Positions 27,418 through 36,715 of a DNA stretch of 58,246 nucleotides are shown in pieces. The translations under genes and the position numbers were made by a program. The number at the start of each line of letters is the position of its first letter. The first letter of the stretch is position 1. Source of the stretch: Alphaproteobacteria bacterium (GTDB taxonomy: Bacteria; Pseudomonadota; Alphaproteobacteria; Bin65); assembly GCA_021776685.1 (NCBI GenBank), contig JAJFFJ010000056.1, positions 1 to 58,246 on the forward strand, read 5' to 3'. Under the pieces are notes generated by a model, which saw only the letters and a list, made by a program, of their open reading frames with translations, was not told the origin of the DNA and did no database searches.

Positions 27418-28878
27418 ATGTCCGCAGACGCCAAAAAGCCCGACACCATGACCACCACGGGCGGCAACCCGGTTGCCGACAATCAGAACAGCATGAGCGC
27501 CGGCCCGCGAGGGCCCCTGTTGATGCAGGACTATCAGCTTATCGAAAAGCTGGCCCATCAGAACCGCGAGCGGATTCCGGAGCGCGTGGTTCACGCAAAG
27601 GGTTGGGGCGCCCACGGCACATTCACGGTCACCGGCGACATCACCCCCTACACCCGCGCCAAGATTTTTTCAGAAGTCGGCAAGAAAACCGACCTAATCA
27701 CCCGCTTTTCGACTGTGGCGGGCGAAATGGGGGCTGCCGATGCGGAGCGTGACGTTCGCGGATTCTCGGTCAAATTCTATACCGAAGAAGGCAATTGGGA
27801 TGTTGTCGGCAACAACACACCGGTCTTTTTCCTGCGCGATCCGCAGAAATTCCCCGACTTCGTGCACACCCAGAAACGTCATCCCAAAACCAACCTGCGC
27901 TCGCCGGTGGCGATGTGGGATTACTGGTCACAGTCGCCGGAAGCGCTGCACCAGATGACGATTCTTTTCTCGGACCGCGGCCTGCCGCAAACCGTCCGGC
28001 ACATGAATGGCTACGGCTCGCACACCTTCAGCTTCATCAATGCGGCGAACGAGCGGTTCTGGGTGAAGTTCCACTTCAAATCCATGCAGGGCCACAAACA
28101 CTGGACCAATGACGAGGCGGCTGAAGTAGTCGGCCGGACCCGGGAATCAACCCAGGAAGATTTGTTCGGCGCGATCGAGCAGGGCGATTTCCCCAAATGG
28201 CGCCTGTGTGTCCAGGTGATGCCCGAGACCGATGCCGAGACGACCCCCTACAATCCCTTCGACCTCACGATGGTCTGGCCCCATGCCGACTACCCGTTGA
28301 TCGAGGTGGGCATCATGGAACTGAACCGGAATCCCGAGAATTATTTTGCGGAACTGGAGCAAGCGGCCTTTTCGCCGTCCAACATCGTGCCCGGTATTGG
28401 CTTCTCACCGGACCGGGTATTGCAGGCGCGCATCTTCTCCTACGCCGATGCGCACCGCTATCGCCTGGGCACACACTATGAGGCGTTGCCGGTCAATGCG
28501 CCCCGATGCCCGGTGCACCACTATCACAAGGACGGCGCCATGCGGTTCTTCCCCAGCAATCCGAATCCGGACGCCTATTACGAGCCGAACACAATGGGTG
28601 GACCAAAGGAAGATCCGGCTTATGCGGAACCGCCACTGAAGATCTCCGGCGACGCGGACCGCTATGACCATCGCGACGGCACGGATGACTATGCCCAGCC
28701 CCGCGACCTGTTCAACCTGTTTGATGACGGTCAGAAAGCACGTCTGTTCGCAAATATCGCAGGGGCGATGGCTGGCGTGCCGGCGGAAATCCTTGATCGT
28801 CAGCTTGTCCATTTTGACCGGATCGATCCGGCATATGGCAATGGCATCCGGGATGCGCTCGGCAAAGCCGGTAATTAG
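27418..28878 (+). CDS. katA: Monofunctional heme catalase
   Basis: 486 residues, small-subunit (clade 3) size. Catalytic His59 lies in [14 protein letters not shown]. The Asn-containing distal segment is [37 protein letters not shown] is present, and the proximal heme-ligand Tyr lies in [15 protein letters not shown]. It turns hydrogen peroxide into water and oxygen in the cytoplasm. No signal peptide. The gene stands alone with its own AT-rich promoter and an Irr-type box, so iron/heme or peroxide control is likely. Confidence 0.97.
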   Translation: MSADAKKPDTMTTTGGNPVADNQNSMSAGPRGPLLMQDYQLIEKLAHQNRERIPERVVHAKGWGAHGTFTVTGDITPYTRAKIFSEVGKKTDLITRFSTVAGEMGAADAERDVRGFSVKFYTEEGNWDVVGNNTPVFFLRDPQKFPDFVHTQKRHPKTNLRSPVAMWDYWSQSPEALHQMTILFSDRGLPQTVRHMNGYGSHTFSFINAANERFWVKFHFKSMQGHKHWTNDEAAEVVGRTRESTQEDLFGAIEQGDFPKWRLCVQVMPETDAETTPYNPFDLTMVWPHADYPLIEVGIMELNRNPENYFAELEQAAFSPSNIVPGIGFSPDRVLQARIFSYADAHRYRLGTHYEALPVNAPRCPVHHYHKDGAMRFFPSNPNPDAYYEPNTMGGPKEDPAYAEPPLKISGDADRYDHRDGTDDYAQPRDLFNLFDDGQKARLFANIAGAMAGVPAEILDRQLVHFDRIDPAYGNGIRDALGKAGN

Positions 28879-29064
28879 GTCACCGGCTGGCCCGCCCGGC
28901 TGGGACAGTAAAGGGAGCCTTCACTCCCCCTCGTGTTGGCTCTCAGGCTGGCGGTGGGCGCAGGCAATGCGCAAACCGCCAGCACGGGGCCTTCACCACA
29001 GAAATGAAAGGTGACGGTCATCCGCGCGAAACGTAATCAGGATTTCAGTTGAGGGGGCGGCCCC

Positions 29065-30030
29065 CTAGGACAGGCCCTTTTTGCCCATCTCAAGGAACTT
29101 CTCGCGCCGCTTTGCGCGGAGGACGCCGCCGTCAAGGCCGACCAGCTCCTGGAGCGCTGGATCGAGGGCGTTGTCGAGAGCCTCGAAGATTTCATCGCGG
29201 TTGCGGTGGGCGCCACCCAGAGGCTCCGGGACGATGCTGTCGATGACGCCGAGTTCTTCCAGATTCTGCGCGGTCAGCTTGAGCGCATCGGCGGCTGTCT
29301 CCGCCTCATCTGACGTGCGCCAGAGGATCGATGCGCAGCCTTCCGGCGAGATCACCGAATAGACCGCATGCTCCAGCATCAGGACCGTGTTCGTCGCCGC
29401 CAGTGCCATGGCGCCGCCTGAGCCGCCTTCGCCGATGACCACCGCCACCGTCGGCACACGCACGTCGAGACATACTTCGATCGAGCGGGCGATAGCTTCC
29501 GCCTGTCCGCGCTCCTCTGCGCCCTTGCCAGGATAGGCGCCGGAGGTATCCACCAGGGTCACAATCGGTAAACCAAAACGCTCGGCCAGACGCATCAGCC
29601 GCTGGGCCTTGCGATAGCCTTCGGGCCGGGCCATGCCGAAATTGTGCTTCAGCCGGGATTCGGTGTCGTGGCCCTTTTCCGTCCCGATGACCACCACGGA
29701 CGCGCCCCGATACCGGGCGAGTCCGCCGACGATGGCATCATCCTCGCCATAGTTGCGGTCGCCGGAGAGGTGTATGAAGTCGTCGAACAGAGCCTCGATA
29801 TAGTCGAGCGCATGGGGCCGGTCAGGATGGCGGGCGACCAGCACCTTCTGCCATGGCGACAGCTTGGAATAGGTGGTGCGCAGCATGCGCTCCACCTTCT
29901 CCTGCATGCGCGTGACCTCTTCGGAAATATTGAGACCTCCGCCATCGGACAAATGGCGGAGCTCCTCGATTTTCCCTTCGAGCTCGGCAATCGGCTTTTC
30001 AAAATCCAGGAACGTGGGCATGCGCAGCAT
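29065..30030 (-). CDS. accA: Acetyl-CoA carboxylase carboxyltransferase subunit alpha
   Basis: 321 residues. AccA with AccD transfers the carboxyl group from biotin to acetyl-CoA, the first step of fatty-acid synthesis. Family segments: [18 protein letters not shown] at the N-terminus, [71 protein letters not shown] and [43 protein letters not shown] 30030 is used; ATG 30021 ([10 protein letters not shown]) is equally plausible. The 186 bases between katA and accA (28879-29064) show nothing notable. Confidence 0.97.
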   Translation of the reverse strand: MLRMPTFLDFEKPIAELEGKIEELRHLSDGGGLNISEEVTRMQEKVERMLRTTYSKLSPWQKVLVARHPDRPHALDYIEALFDDFIHLSGDRNYGEDDAIVGGLARYRGASVVVIGTEKGHDTESRLKHNFGMARPEGYRKAQRLMRLAERFGLPIVTLVDTSGAYPGKGAEERGQAEAIARSIEVCLDVRVPTVAVVIGEGGSGGAMALAATNTVLMLEHAVYSVISPEGCASILWRTSDEAETAADALKLTAQNLEELGVIDSIVPEPLGGAHRNRDEIFEALDNALDPALQELVGLDGGVLRAKRREKFLEMGKKGLS

Positions 30031-30130
30031 GTATCACAATCCAACAGGCGAAACCAAGAGGCCGCAGCGCATAAACACCGAAAAACGCGGCGAAACCCAC
30101 ACCCGCCTAACCTAAGGCGAATGACCTAAG

Positions 30131-30149
30131 AAAACGCCAAAATATGGCG
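30131..30149 (-). terminator. Probable Rho-independent terminator after asnB
   Basis: Minus strand hairpin CGCCA-TATTT-TGGCG (30149-30135) followed by TTTTCTT. It lies 53 bases after the asnB stop. The stem is only 5 bp. Confidence 0.5.
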
Positions 30150-30201
30150 GCTTTTAGGACGCCTTATGGAAATATTTCGCCAAAAGGCCGGATCTCCGGC
30201 G

Positions 30202-31968
30202 TCAGGGCCTGAGGATATCCATGGCGCCTTGCCGCGGATCGGCGCCCAGCACGTGTATCTGGTGCCATACTGCGAGGAAGAGCAACGTCCAAGCCGCCAT
30301 CGCAGCATGGCCGCCTGCGCAATCGCCGAACAGGCGCTCCACATCATCTGGTTCGCAGAGGCTGCGCACTGCCGGCTGGGCCGCCACCAGCTTTCCAACC
30401 TGGGAATTGCGGCTGATCCACGGCCCCACGGGGACAGTGAACCCTTTCTTTCGGCCGAACGCATCGGCGGCCGGGCAATTGCCTTGCAGCCAGTGGCGCA
30501 GGACCATCTTTCCCTGATCGCCCGAGACTTTCAAATGGTCCGGCAGGCCGAGACCGAATGCGACCATCCTCCGGTCCACGAAAGGCACCCGACCTTCCAC
30601 ACCGTGAGCCATCAGGCAGCGGTCCAACTTGAGCAGCAGGTCATCGACCAGCCAGCCGCCAAGATCCCACCGCTGTGCGCCCTGAAGCGGCGTCCGCGCG
30701 CTGCGCAAGGCATGCCGTTGCGCTGCCGCCACCGGCTCTCGCCACTGGTTGCCCAGATGCTTTGTCAGCGCCAGTCGGGCGAGCCGTCCTCTCACCCGGG
30801 GTTTCCGTCCGCCCCGCCACCAGGGCCGCTGCAGATAGCGATAACGGCCATAGCCGGCGAAGACTTCGTCGCCGCCCTCGCCGGACAGCACCACCTTGAG
30901 CCCCGCCTTGTTTGCGGCCTGGCCCAGCTTCCAGGTCGGCAGGATGGCGTAGTCCACGGTGGGATCGTCCAGCGCCCAGGCCACCTGGGGCAGCAGGCTC
31001 CAGAATTCATCTTCAGAGAACGCCACCTCGGTATGCTCCGCGCCCAACGCCTCCGCCACCCGGCGGGCTGCAGGCCGTTCGTCATGCACGTCGCCGCCGT
31101 CAAACCCGCAGGTAAAGGTGCGCACCGGCCGGTCGTTCAGACGCGCCATCATCGTGAGCACCGCGGCCGAATCGAGACCGCCCGACAGGAACAAGCCGTA
31201 GGGCACATCGGCCCGCTGGTGGATGCGGACACTTTCCTCGAACAACCCATCGAATTGGGTGACCGCGTCGTCCATGTCGGCGGGCGGACTGACTTCTTCC
31301 GCCGCGTGCTGGACGGTTTCCAGTCCGTCAGCTTGCAGCTTTTCGCCCGCAGAAAGCCGACGTATTCCGGAAAAAACTGTCTGCCGTCCGGTAGTGTGAC
31401 CAAGTTCAACCAGCTGACGCAATCCGTCCGGGCAGACCTCGTTTTCGCTGATATTTGCTGCCTTGAAGGCCCGCGGTTCGGAAGCAAAGGCCAGAAACCG
31501 GGCGTCCTCCCAAACATAGAGGGGCTTAATGCCAAAAGGGTCCCGGGCCAGCCATGTACCGCCAGTGCCCGGCCGATGCAGCGCGAGGGCATACATACCC
31601 CGAAGCGCATCCAGCGCCTCCGAGACACCGTCCCCGCCGTTTTCAAATCGGGCGGCCAGATGAAGAAACGGTTCCAGATCGGATTTTGTCACGCGCTGGG
31701 TATCCGGCGGCAACCCGGCGTCAATTTCCACATAGTTGTAGATTTCACCATTGGCGACCATCACCGCCCCGTCAGGGCCATAGAGTGGCTGATCGCCGGT
31801 TGCCAGATCGATGATCGCCAGGCGGGTATGTATGAGGCCTACGTGGCCGGCCACATAGATGTCAGCACCGTCCGGTCCGCGATGGGACAGCGCGTCGCGC
31901 ATGGCCTCCAGCGCCGTCAGGTCCGGCGCCGTGCCGTCTTTGGTGATGATGCCAGCAATCCCGCACAT
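30202..31968 (-). CDS. asnB: Glutamine-hydrolysing asparagine synthetase (AsnB type)
   Basis: 588 residues. The N-terminal glutaminase begins MCGIAGII, with nucleophile Cys2, then LSHRGPDG, HTRLAIID and MVANGEIYNY. The synthetase domain has the ATP pyrophosphatase loop LFLSGGLDSAAVL, and VLSGEGGDEVFAGYGRY further on. RVPFVDRRMVAFGLGLP is also typical. Members of this group make asparagine or amidate envelope precursors; which applies here is not shown. ATG 31968 is fixed by Cys2. The frame remains open back to the xerD stop 117 bases upstream. Confidence 0.93.
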   Translation of the reverse strand: MCGIAGIITKDGTAPDLTALEAMRDALSHRGPDGADIYVAGHVGLIHTRLAIIDLATGDQPLYGPDGAVMVANGEIYNYVEIDAGLPPDTQRVTKSDLEPFLHLAARFENGGDGVSEALDALRGMYALALHRPGTGGTWLARDPFGIKPLYVWEDARFLAFASEPRAFKAANISENEVCPDGLRQLVELGHTTGRQTVFSGIRRLSAGEKLQADGLETVQHAAEEVSPPADMDDAVTQFDGLFEESVRIHQRADVPYGLFLSGGLDSAAVLTMMARLNDRPVRTFTCGFDGGDVHDERPAARRVAEALGAEHTEVAFSEDEFWSLLPQVAWALDDPTVDYAILPTWKLGQAANKAGLKVVLSGEGGDEVFAGYGRYRYLQRPWWRGGRKPRVRGRLARLALTKHLGNQWREPVAAAQRHALRSARTPLQGAQRWDLGGWLVDDLLLKLDRCLMAHGVEGRVPFVDRRMVAFGLGLPDHLKVSGDQGKMVLRHWLQGNCPAADAFGRKKGFTVPVGPWISRNSQVGKLVAAQPAVRSLCEPDDVERLFGDCAGGHAAMAAWTLLFLAVWHQIHVLGADPRQGAMDILRP

Positions 31969-32085
31969 GGAGCCGGGTGATACGCCAAAGCCGTCGGCGG
32001 CCCAAGCGGGAAGTTGTCCCTGCCGCGGGTCGTAGTGCTCGTCCTCGCGCCCGTTCTCGTGCCCGTCCTCATGCCAGGCGTGGCG

Positions 32086-33027
32086 TCAGTCGGTGTCCTT
32101 GCGGCCCTTTGCCAGTGGGTGATGTTCCTGCACCAGGCTCTTCAGCCGGTCGTCCAGAACGTGGGTGTAGACCTGGGTTGTGGAGATATCCGCATGACCC
32201 AGCATGCGCTGGACGCTGCGCAGATCCGCCCCCCGGTTCAGCAGATGGGTCGCAAAGGCATGGCGCAGCACGTGCGGCGAGACCTTGCGCGGATCAAGCC
32301 CGGCTTCTACCGCCAACTCCTTGAGCAGCTGCCCAAAGCGATGGCGGGTCAGATGGCCGCTGCCCGCCCGCGACGGGAACAGGAATGGTCCGTCGTCGTC
32401 CCCTTTCACATAGCGGGCCCGAACGGACAAGTAGCTCTCGATGGCGCGGCGCGCCGTGTCGTTCAACGGCACCAGCCGTTCCCGCCCGCCTTTACCCAGG
32501 ACGATGATCGCGCGCGGATCGCGGCGCACGGCGGCGACCGGCAGGCTCACCAGCTCAGAAACCCGCAGGCCTGAGGCATAGAGGATTTCCAACAGCGCAG
32601 CGAGGCGCAACCCCTCGGGGCCGGTCCGGGCATGGGCCCGTTCGAGCAGGGCGTCCACATCCGCCTCCGCCAGGAATTTCGGCAAGGGCCGGGTCTGGCG
32701 CGGGGAATCGATGGCGGCAGAGGGATCGTCAACACGGGCCCCTTCCGCATACTGAAATCGGAAAAACTGGCGCAACGCCGACAACCGGCGGGCGGCCGTG
32801 CGCGGGCTCATGCCGGCCGCTTCCTGATCTGCCAGGTAAGCCCGAATGTGTCCGGAATCAGCGGACCCCAGATCACCGCCATTCTGCTGCACGAAACCAG
32901 CGAAATTGCCCAAATCGCGTCGATAGGCTTCCACGGTGTTGCGCGCAGCGCCACGTTCGGCGACCAGCATCTCGAGGAATGGCTCGATCTGCGGCGCATG
33001 GAGGGGTCGTCGGGGAATCTCGTTCAT
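32086..33027 (-). CDS. xerD: Tyrosine recombinase XerD/XerC type
   Basis: 313 residues. An N-terminal SAM-like core-binding domain (PFLEMLVAERGAARNTVEAYRRDLGNFAGFV) precedes the catalytic domain. Its residues: Arg in YASGLRVSELVSL, Lys in IIVLGKGGRERLVPL, His-x2-Arg in HVLRHAFATHLL, His in LGHADIST and nucleophile Tyr in QVYTHV. It resolves chromosome dimers at dif. ATG 33027 lies two bases after the stop of the upstream gene, so the two are coupled. XerD is favoured over XerC by general similarity only. Confidence 0.9.
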   Translation of the reverse strand: MNEIPRRPLHAPQIEPFLEMLVAERGAARNTVEAYRRDLGNFAGFVQQNGGDLGSADSGHIRAYLADQEAAGMSPRTAARRLSALRQFFRFQYAEGARVDDPSAAIDSPRQTRPLPKFLAEADVDALLERAHARTGPEGLRLAALLEILYASGLRVSELVSLPVAAVRRDPRAIIVLGKGGRERLVPLNDTARRAIESYLSVRARYVKGDDDGPFLFPSRAGSGHLTRHRFGQLLKELAVEAGLDPRKVSPHVLRHAFATHLLNRGADLRSVQRMLGHADISTTQVYTHVLDDRLKSLVQEHHPLAKGRKDTD

Positions 33028-33029
33028 GA

Positions 33030-34742
33030 TCAAAGTCCAGCGTCGAGGGCCGCTTCCACCGCGAGCCGTCGGGCTTCGCGGACCAGGCCGACATCCTGCA
33101 AGGCGCGGATCGCGTCATGCAGTTCGGCGGGCGGCACGTGTTTCAGTCTGCGCTCCCCCAGATGCACCAGGGTTAGCATTACTGTCTCCCCGACCTTTTT
33201 CGCTTTGGCGATGGCGCGAACCCCGCGCCATACATCAGACGCCGGTGCCGGCGTCGCATTGCCCCCACTGACGGCCTGCCAGACCGCCTGATCTTTTCCC
33301 GCATCCCCCAGCGCCAGCACCAGACGATGCAGACGCACGACCTGCTGTCGTGGATTTCCACTGTTATGGCGGCTCTGGGCCCGGACCCAGCCCGCCAAAT
33401 CCTGCCGTGTCAGGCGCACATCCGCGCCCCGCGCCAGATGCATCAGAACCCGCAGACGGGCGTAGGCACGCAGGTCGCGGAACGGCGCGTCTCTCAGCAG
33501 CTTGAACCAGGGTAGAGCGGCGGCATAGCCACCGGTGGCGAGGTGTACGCGCGCGATAAGGGCGGCATAGCGGCGGTGCCGTGCAGAAGCCTCAAATTTC
33601 TCGATCAATGGCACGGTCAATGCAGCGGTTGCCTGCCAGTCGCCCGCGGCGAGAGACAGACGCCACCAGGCAGCAAGCACAACCAGGCGCTTGTCTGCGT
33701 CTGTGGCTGATGCGGCGGCTTGATAGAGGGCTGCCCGCGTCCCTGGCCCATAGCCGCTCAGGCTTGCCCGCAGCGCTCCGGCCCGCCGGGCGGCAGGGAC
33801 TTCCTCCAGCTGGTAAATCCGCGCCATTTCCACCGCGTTCAACGCCCCCATCCGATACGCCTTTTCCGCAACGGCAATTCGCCGTTGGACCGGTTTTGCG
33901 TCTGAAAGTGCGATGGCGCGGAGATATGCCGGATGCCGCAGGCGCCGCACTGTTTTTGGCAGGGATATCTTGCCACTGGCAAGCAACGCAACTTCCAGGG
34001 CATCCATCCGATTAAGGCGCAGGTTTTTCACGCCTGAGGGATCGTCCTGGGCCGCCACCAGCATACGGAAACGGCGCGACAGCTTAACGCCCCGCTCAGA
34101 CAACATGCGCATCGCACCCAACGCCCGAAAATGATCGCCGCTCAGCGCGTAGCAGACCGTCAGCGCCCGTTCGGTGAAGGCGCCGGCGCCTGCCTTCAGC
34201 CTGGCCTCCAGTTCCTGGCAACCGGGGCGCGCCTTTTTTGAGAGCATGCGCGCCGACAATAACGCCCGCCGGGCCAAACCATCCTTGAGCGGGGTGCGCT
34301 TGCCCAATGCCACAGCATCCGGCAGTGCCCCCATGGCGTAGAGCAGTTCCAGCCGAAGGCCATTGAGACCTACGCTTCCCCCGTCGCCTCTGCGTGCTGG
34401 AGGTATCGCTGCATGACTGAGCAGCAGACGCCGCGCCAGGTCACGCCGCACCTGTGAGTAAATCGCGACGGGAATATGGGGCAACAGGTTCCGGATAACG
34501 CGGCGGGAAGTGCCCCGCCACATGCCAGCGCCAAATCCGCGATTTCCTTCCAGCGTGCCTGAGCCTTCGCCGCCGGGATTGCCCAGCGGGGTTTCCCTGA
34601 TGCCACGCCCGGAGTCGTCGCCCACTTTCGCGAGACGCAGGGGGCTCGTATTCTCCAACGGATCCGCGGTGGCGGGCACGCTGGCGAACGCGGCGCCCAG
34701 GGCGCCGGCGATGGCAGAAGTCAAAAGGCGGCGGGGATTCAT
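33030..34742 (-). CDS. Large secreted helical-repeat protein of unknown function
   Basis: 570 residues with a signal peptide (MNPRRLLTSAIAGALGAAFASVPATA). A Gly-rich low-complexity stretch follows (DSGRGIRETPLGNPGGEGSGTLEGNRGFG). The rest is Arg/Ala/Leu-rich and helical, with TPR-like pairs such as GALPDAVALGKRTPLKDGLARRALLSARML and ALPWFKLLRDAPFRDLRAYARLRVLMHLARG. No catalytic motif is seen. It is immediately upstream of, and probably co-transcribed with, xerD, and divergent from aroK across 224 bases. A periplasmic scaffold is a guess. Confidence 0.8.
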   Translation of the reverse strand: MNPRRLLTSAIAGALGAAFASVPATADPLENTSPLRLAKVGDDSGRGIRETPLGNPGGEGSGTLEGNRGFGAGMWRGTSRRVIRNLLPHIPVAIYSQVRRDLARRLLLSHAAIPPARRGDGGSVGLNGLRLELLYAMGALPDAVALGKRTPLKDGLARRALLSARMLSKKARPGCQELEARLKAGAGAFTERALTVCYALSGDHFRALGAMRMLSERGVKLSRRFRMLVAAQDDPSGVKNLRLNRMDALEVALLASGKISLPKTVRRLRHPAYLRAIALSDAKPVQRRIAVAEKAYRMGALNAVEMARIYQLEEVPAARRAGALRASLSGYGPGTRAALYQAAASATDADKRLVVLAAWWRLSLAAGDWQATAALTVPLIEKFEASARHRRYAALIARVHLATGGYAAALPWFKLLRDAPFRDLRAYARLRVLMHLARGADVRLTRQDLAGWVRAQSRHNSGNPRQQVVRLHRLVLALGDAGKDQAVWQAVSGGNATPAPASDVWRGVRAIAKAKKVGETVMLTLVHLGERRLKHVPPAELHDAIRALQDVGLVREARRLAVEAALDAGL

Positions 34743-34966
34743 TGAGTAACGCGCACCTGTTAGTGTTATCCCAGCAATTGGGCTATCAATTGGTCACCCG
34801 ACCAGTCTCGCCCAGGCTGAAAAAATCCGTGACTAATTTACGTGCCGGACTAGCTGATCGTTTAACATTCAGAATCATCGGACTACTATGTGGCTATGGC
34901 GAGATTGCGGCGCGCGCACAACCGGCGCGAAAATTCAGTATGGGATAGGCGTCTTAGGGGCGCGGC

Positions 34967-35545
34967 ATGACACCTGATCTGCCGCGGATTCCGTCGTCGT
35001 TGGTGTTGGTCGGCCTTATGGGCGCGGGCAAGAGTTCTGTCGGCCGCAGGCTGGCGCAGAAGCTCGACCTGCCCTTCGTTGATGCGGACCTGGAAATCGA
35101 GAATGCCGCCGGCTGCTCGATCGAGGATTTCTTCGAGCTTTATGGCGAGGATGAATTTCGCGATGGCGAGCGGCGAGTGATCGCGCGTCTTCTGGATGGG
35201 CCGGTACAGGTGATCGCTACCGGTGGTGGCGCCTTCATCACTGAAGAAACCCGCAACAAGATTTCAGAGACCGCAATTTCGATCTGGCTGAAAGCGGATA
35301 TCAGCACCCTGGTCGACCGCGTGTCGCGCCGGGGAGGCCGGCCGTTATTGAAGGACGCCCCGCCTGAGGACGTACTGAACGACCTGATCGAGAAGCGCTA
35401 CCCATTTTATGCATTGGCCGACATCACCGTGGAATCCAGTGATGGCTCCACCTGGGATACTGTCGACCGCGCACTGGACGCGCTGGATCACTATCTGAGG
35501 ACGACCGGTGCGCAACGCAAGTGGGCCACGCGCCCCGATGCCTGA
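34967..35545 (+). CDS. aroK: Shikimate kinase
   Basis: 192 residues. Walker A GLMGAGKSSVGRRLA, the shikimate-binding DADLEIE and FRDGERRVI, Gly-rich IATGGGAF, and the lid Arg in RGGRPLLKD are present. It phosphorylates shikimate for chorismate synthesis. Its 3' end overlaps aroB by eight bases (ATGCCTGA), the usual aroKB operon. Confidence 0.96.
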   Translation: MTPDLPRIPSSLVLVGLMGAGKSSVGRRLAQKLDLPFVDADLEIENAAGCSIEDFFELYGEDEFRDGERRVIARLLDGPVQVIATGGGAFITEETRNKISETAISIWLKADISTLVDRVSRRGGRPLLKDAPPEDVLNDLIEKRYPFYALADITVESSDGSTWDTVDRALDALDHYLRTTGAQRKWATRPDA

Positions 35546-36665
35546 TGACCTATCTCCGGCTGGCGCTGTCCAGGTCGGTCTGGGCAGCCGCAGCTATGAA
35601 ATCCGGATCGGACCGGGTCTGCTTGCGGACGCTGGTTCCGCGATCGTCCCCTTCTGCACGGGTCAGAAGGTCGTCATCATCACTGACGAGACTGTGGCCG
35701 CTCTTTATCTCGAGCATCTGACCGACACTTTGGGCGATGCGGGTATCGCGCACCGGACGATTACCGTCCCATCCGGCGAGGCGAGCAAGGACTTCAGCAC
35801 CTTCGAGCGTGTCGCGGAGGAAGTCATTGGCGGCGGCGTGGAGCGTCGCGATCTCATTGTCGCCCTGGGCGGAGGGGTTGTTGGCGACCTCGCTGGCTTC
35901 GTCGCCAGTGTGGTGTTGCGGGGGATCGACTTTATCCAGATCCCGACCACACTCCTGGCACAGGTAGACAGTTCCGTTGGCGGCAAGACAGCAATCAACT
36001 CCAGCCACGGCAAGAACCTGATCGGCCTGTTCCACCAGCCACGGCTGGTCATCGTCGATACGGATACATTGGACAGCCTGCCCCGGCGTGAGCTGCTTGC
36101 GGGCTATGCAGAGGTGGTCAAATACGGCCTGCTGGGTGACCAGGACTTTTTCGCCTGGCTGGAATCCCATGGCGATGCCCTGCTTGCCGGCGACCCTTCG
36201 GCCCGATCCTACGCGATCCGCGTCTGCTGCGAGGCCAAGGCCCGGATCGTGGCCAAGGACGAAAGGGAAGCGGGCATCCGTGCTCTGCTCAACCTGGGCC
36301 ACACCTTTGGCCATGCGCTGGAGGCGGAAATTGGCTATGGCGGCGGACTGCTTCATGGGGAAGCTGTCGCCTTTGGCATGACGCTGGCTTTCGATCTGTC
36401 CGCCCGGTTGGGCCGTTGCAGCACGGGGGACGCCGACCGCGTTCGTGCTCACCTGGCTGCCGCCGGGCTGCCAATCTCCCTTAAAGAAACCCCCGTGCAA
36501 AATCCCGCTGACGCCGCCGACCGTCTGATCGGCCACATGTGGAGCGACAAGAAGGTCGCCGGCGGCAAGCTCACATTCATCCTTGCTGACGGCATCGGCC
36601 AGGCGGTCGTAACCCAGGATGTCCCGCTGAAGGACGTTCGTGCGGTTTTGCAGGCCGCCGCCTAG
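35538..36665 (+). CDS. aroB: 3-dehydroquinate synthase
   Basis: 375 residues. NAD and substrate motifs: VPSGEASKDFSTFERV, LIVALGGGVVGDLAGFVASVVLRGIDFIQIPTTLLAQVDSSVGGKTAIN, LAGYAEVVKYGLLGD, and the Zn ligands Glu in AGYAEV and His in NLGHTFGHALE and LLHGEAVAFGM. It performs the second step of the shikimate pathway. ATG 35538 is preferred because its overlap with the aroK stop suits coupling; a GTG at 35508 would add ten residues. Confidence 0.96.
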   Translation: MPDDLSPAGAVQVGLGSRSYEIRIGPGLLADAGSAIVPFCTGQKVVIITDETVAALYLEHLTDTLGDAGIAHRTITVPSGEASKDFSTFERVAEEVIGGGVERRDLIVALGGGVVGDLAGFVASVVLRGIDFIQIPTTLLAQVDSSVGGKTAINSSHGKNLIGLFHQPRLVIVDTDTLDSLPRRELLAGYAEVVKYGLLGDQDFFAWLESHGDALLAGDPSARSYAIRVCCEAKARIVAKDEREAGIRALLNLGHTFGHALEAEIGYGGGLLHGEAVAFGMTLAFDLSARLGRCSTGDADRVRAHLAAAGLPISLKETPVQNPADAADRLIGHMWSDKKVAGGKLTFILADGIGQAVVTQDVPLKDVRAVLQAAA

Positions 36666-36715
36666 ACCAAGATGTCCCTTATCCAATCTTCAACCGACAG
36701 CCCAAGGGTTCCGCA

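Noticed and set aside
28862-28884. Hairpin GCCGGT...ACCGGC at the katA stop as a terminator
   Set aside because: No T-run follows on either strand.
30166-31980. 604-codon open frame on the plus strand
   Set aside because: It lies opposite asnB, which has Cys2, the ATP loop and all domain motifs. The plus-strand product has no recognisable domain and is rich in His, Gln and Arg, as expected of an antisense GC-rich frame.
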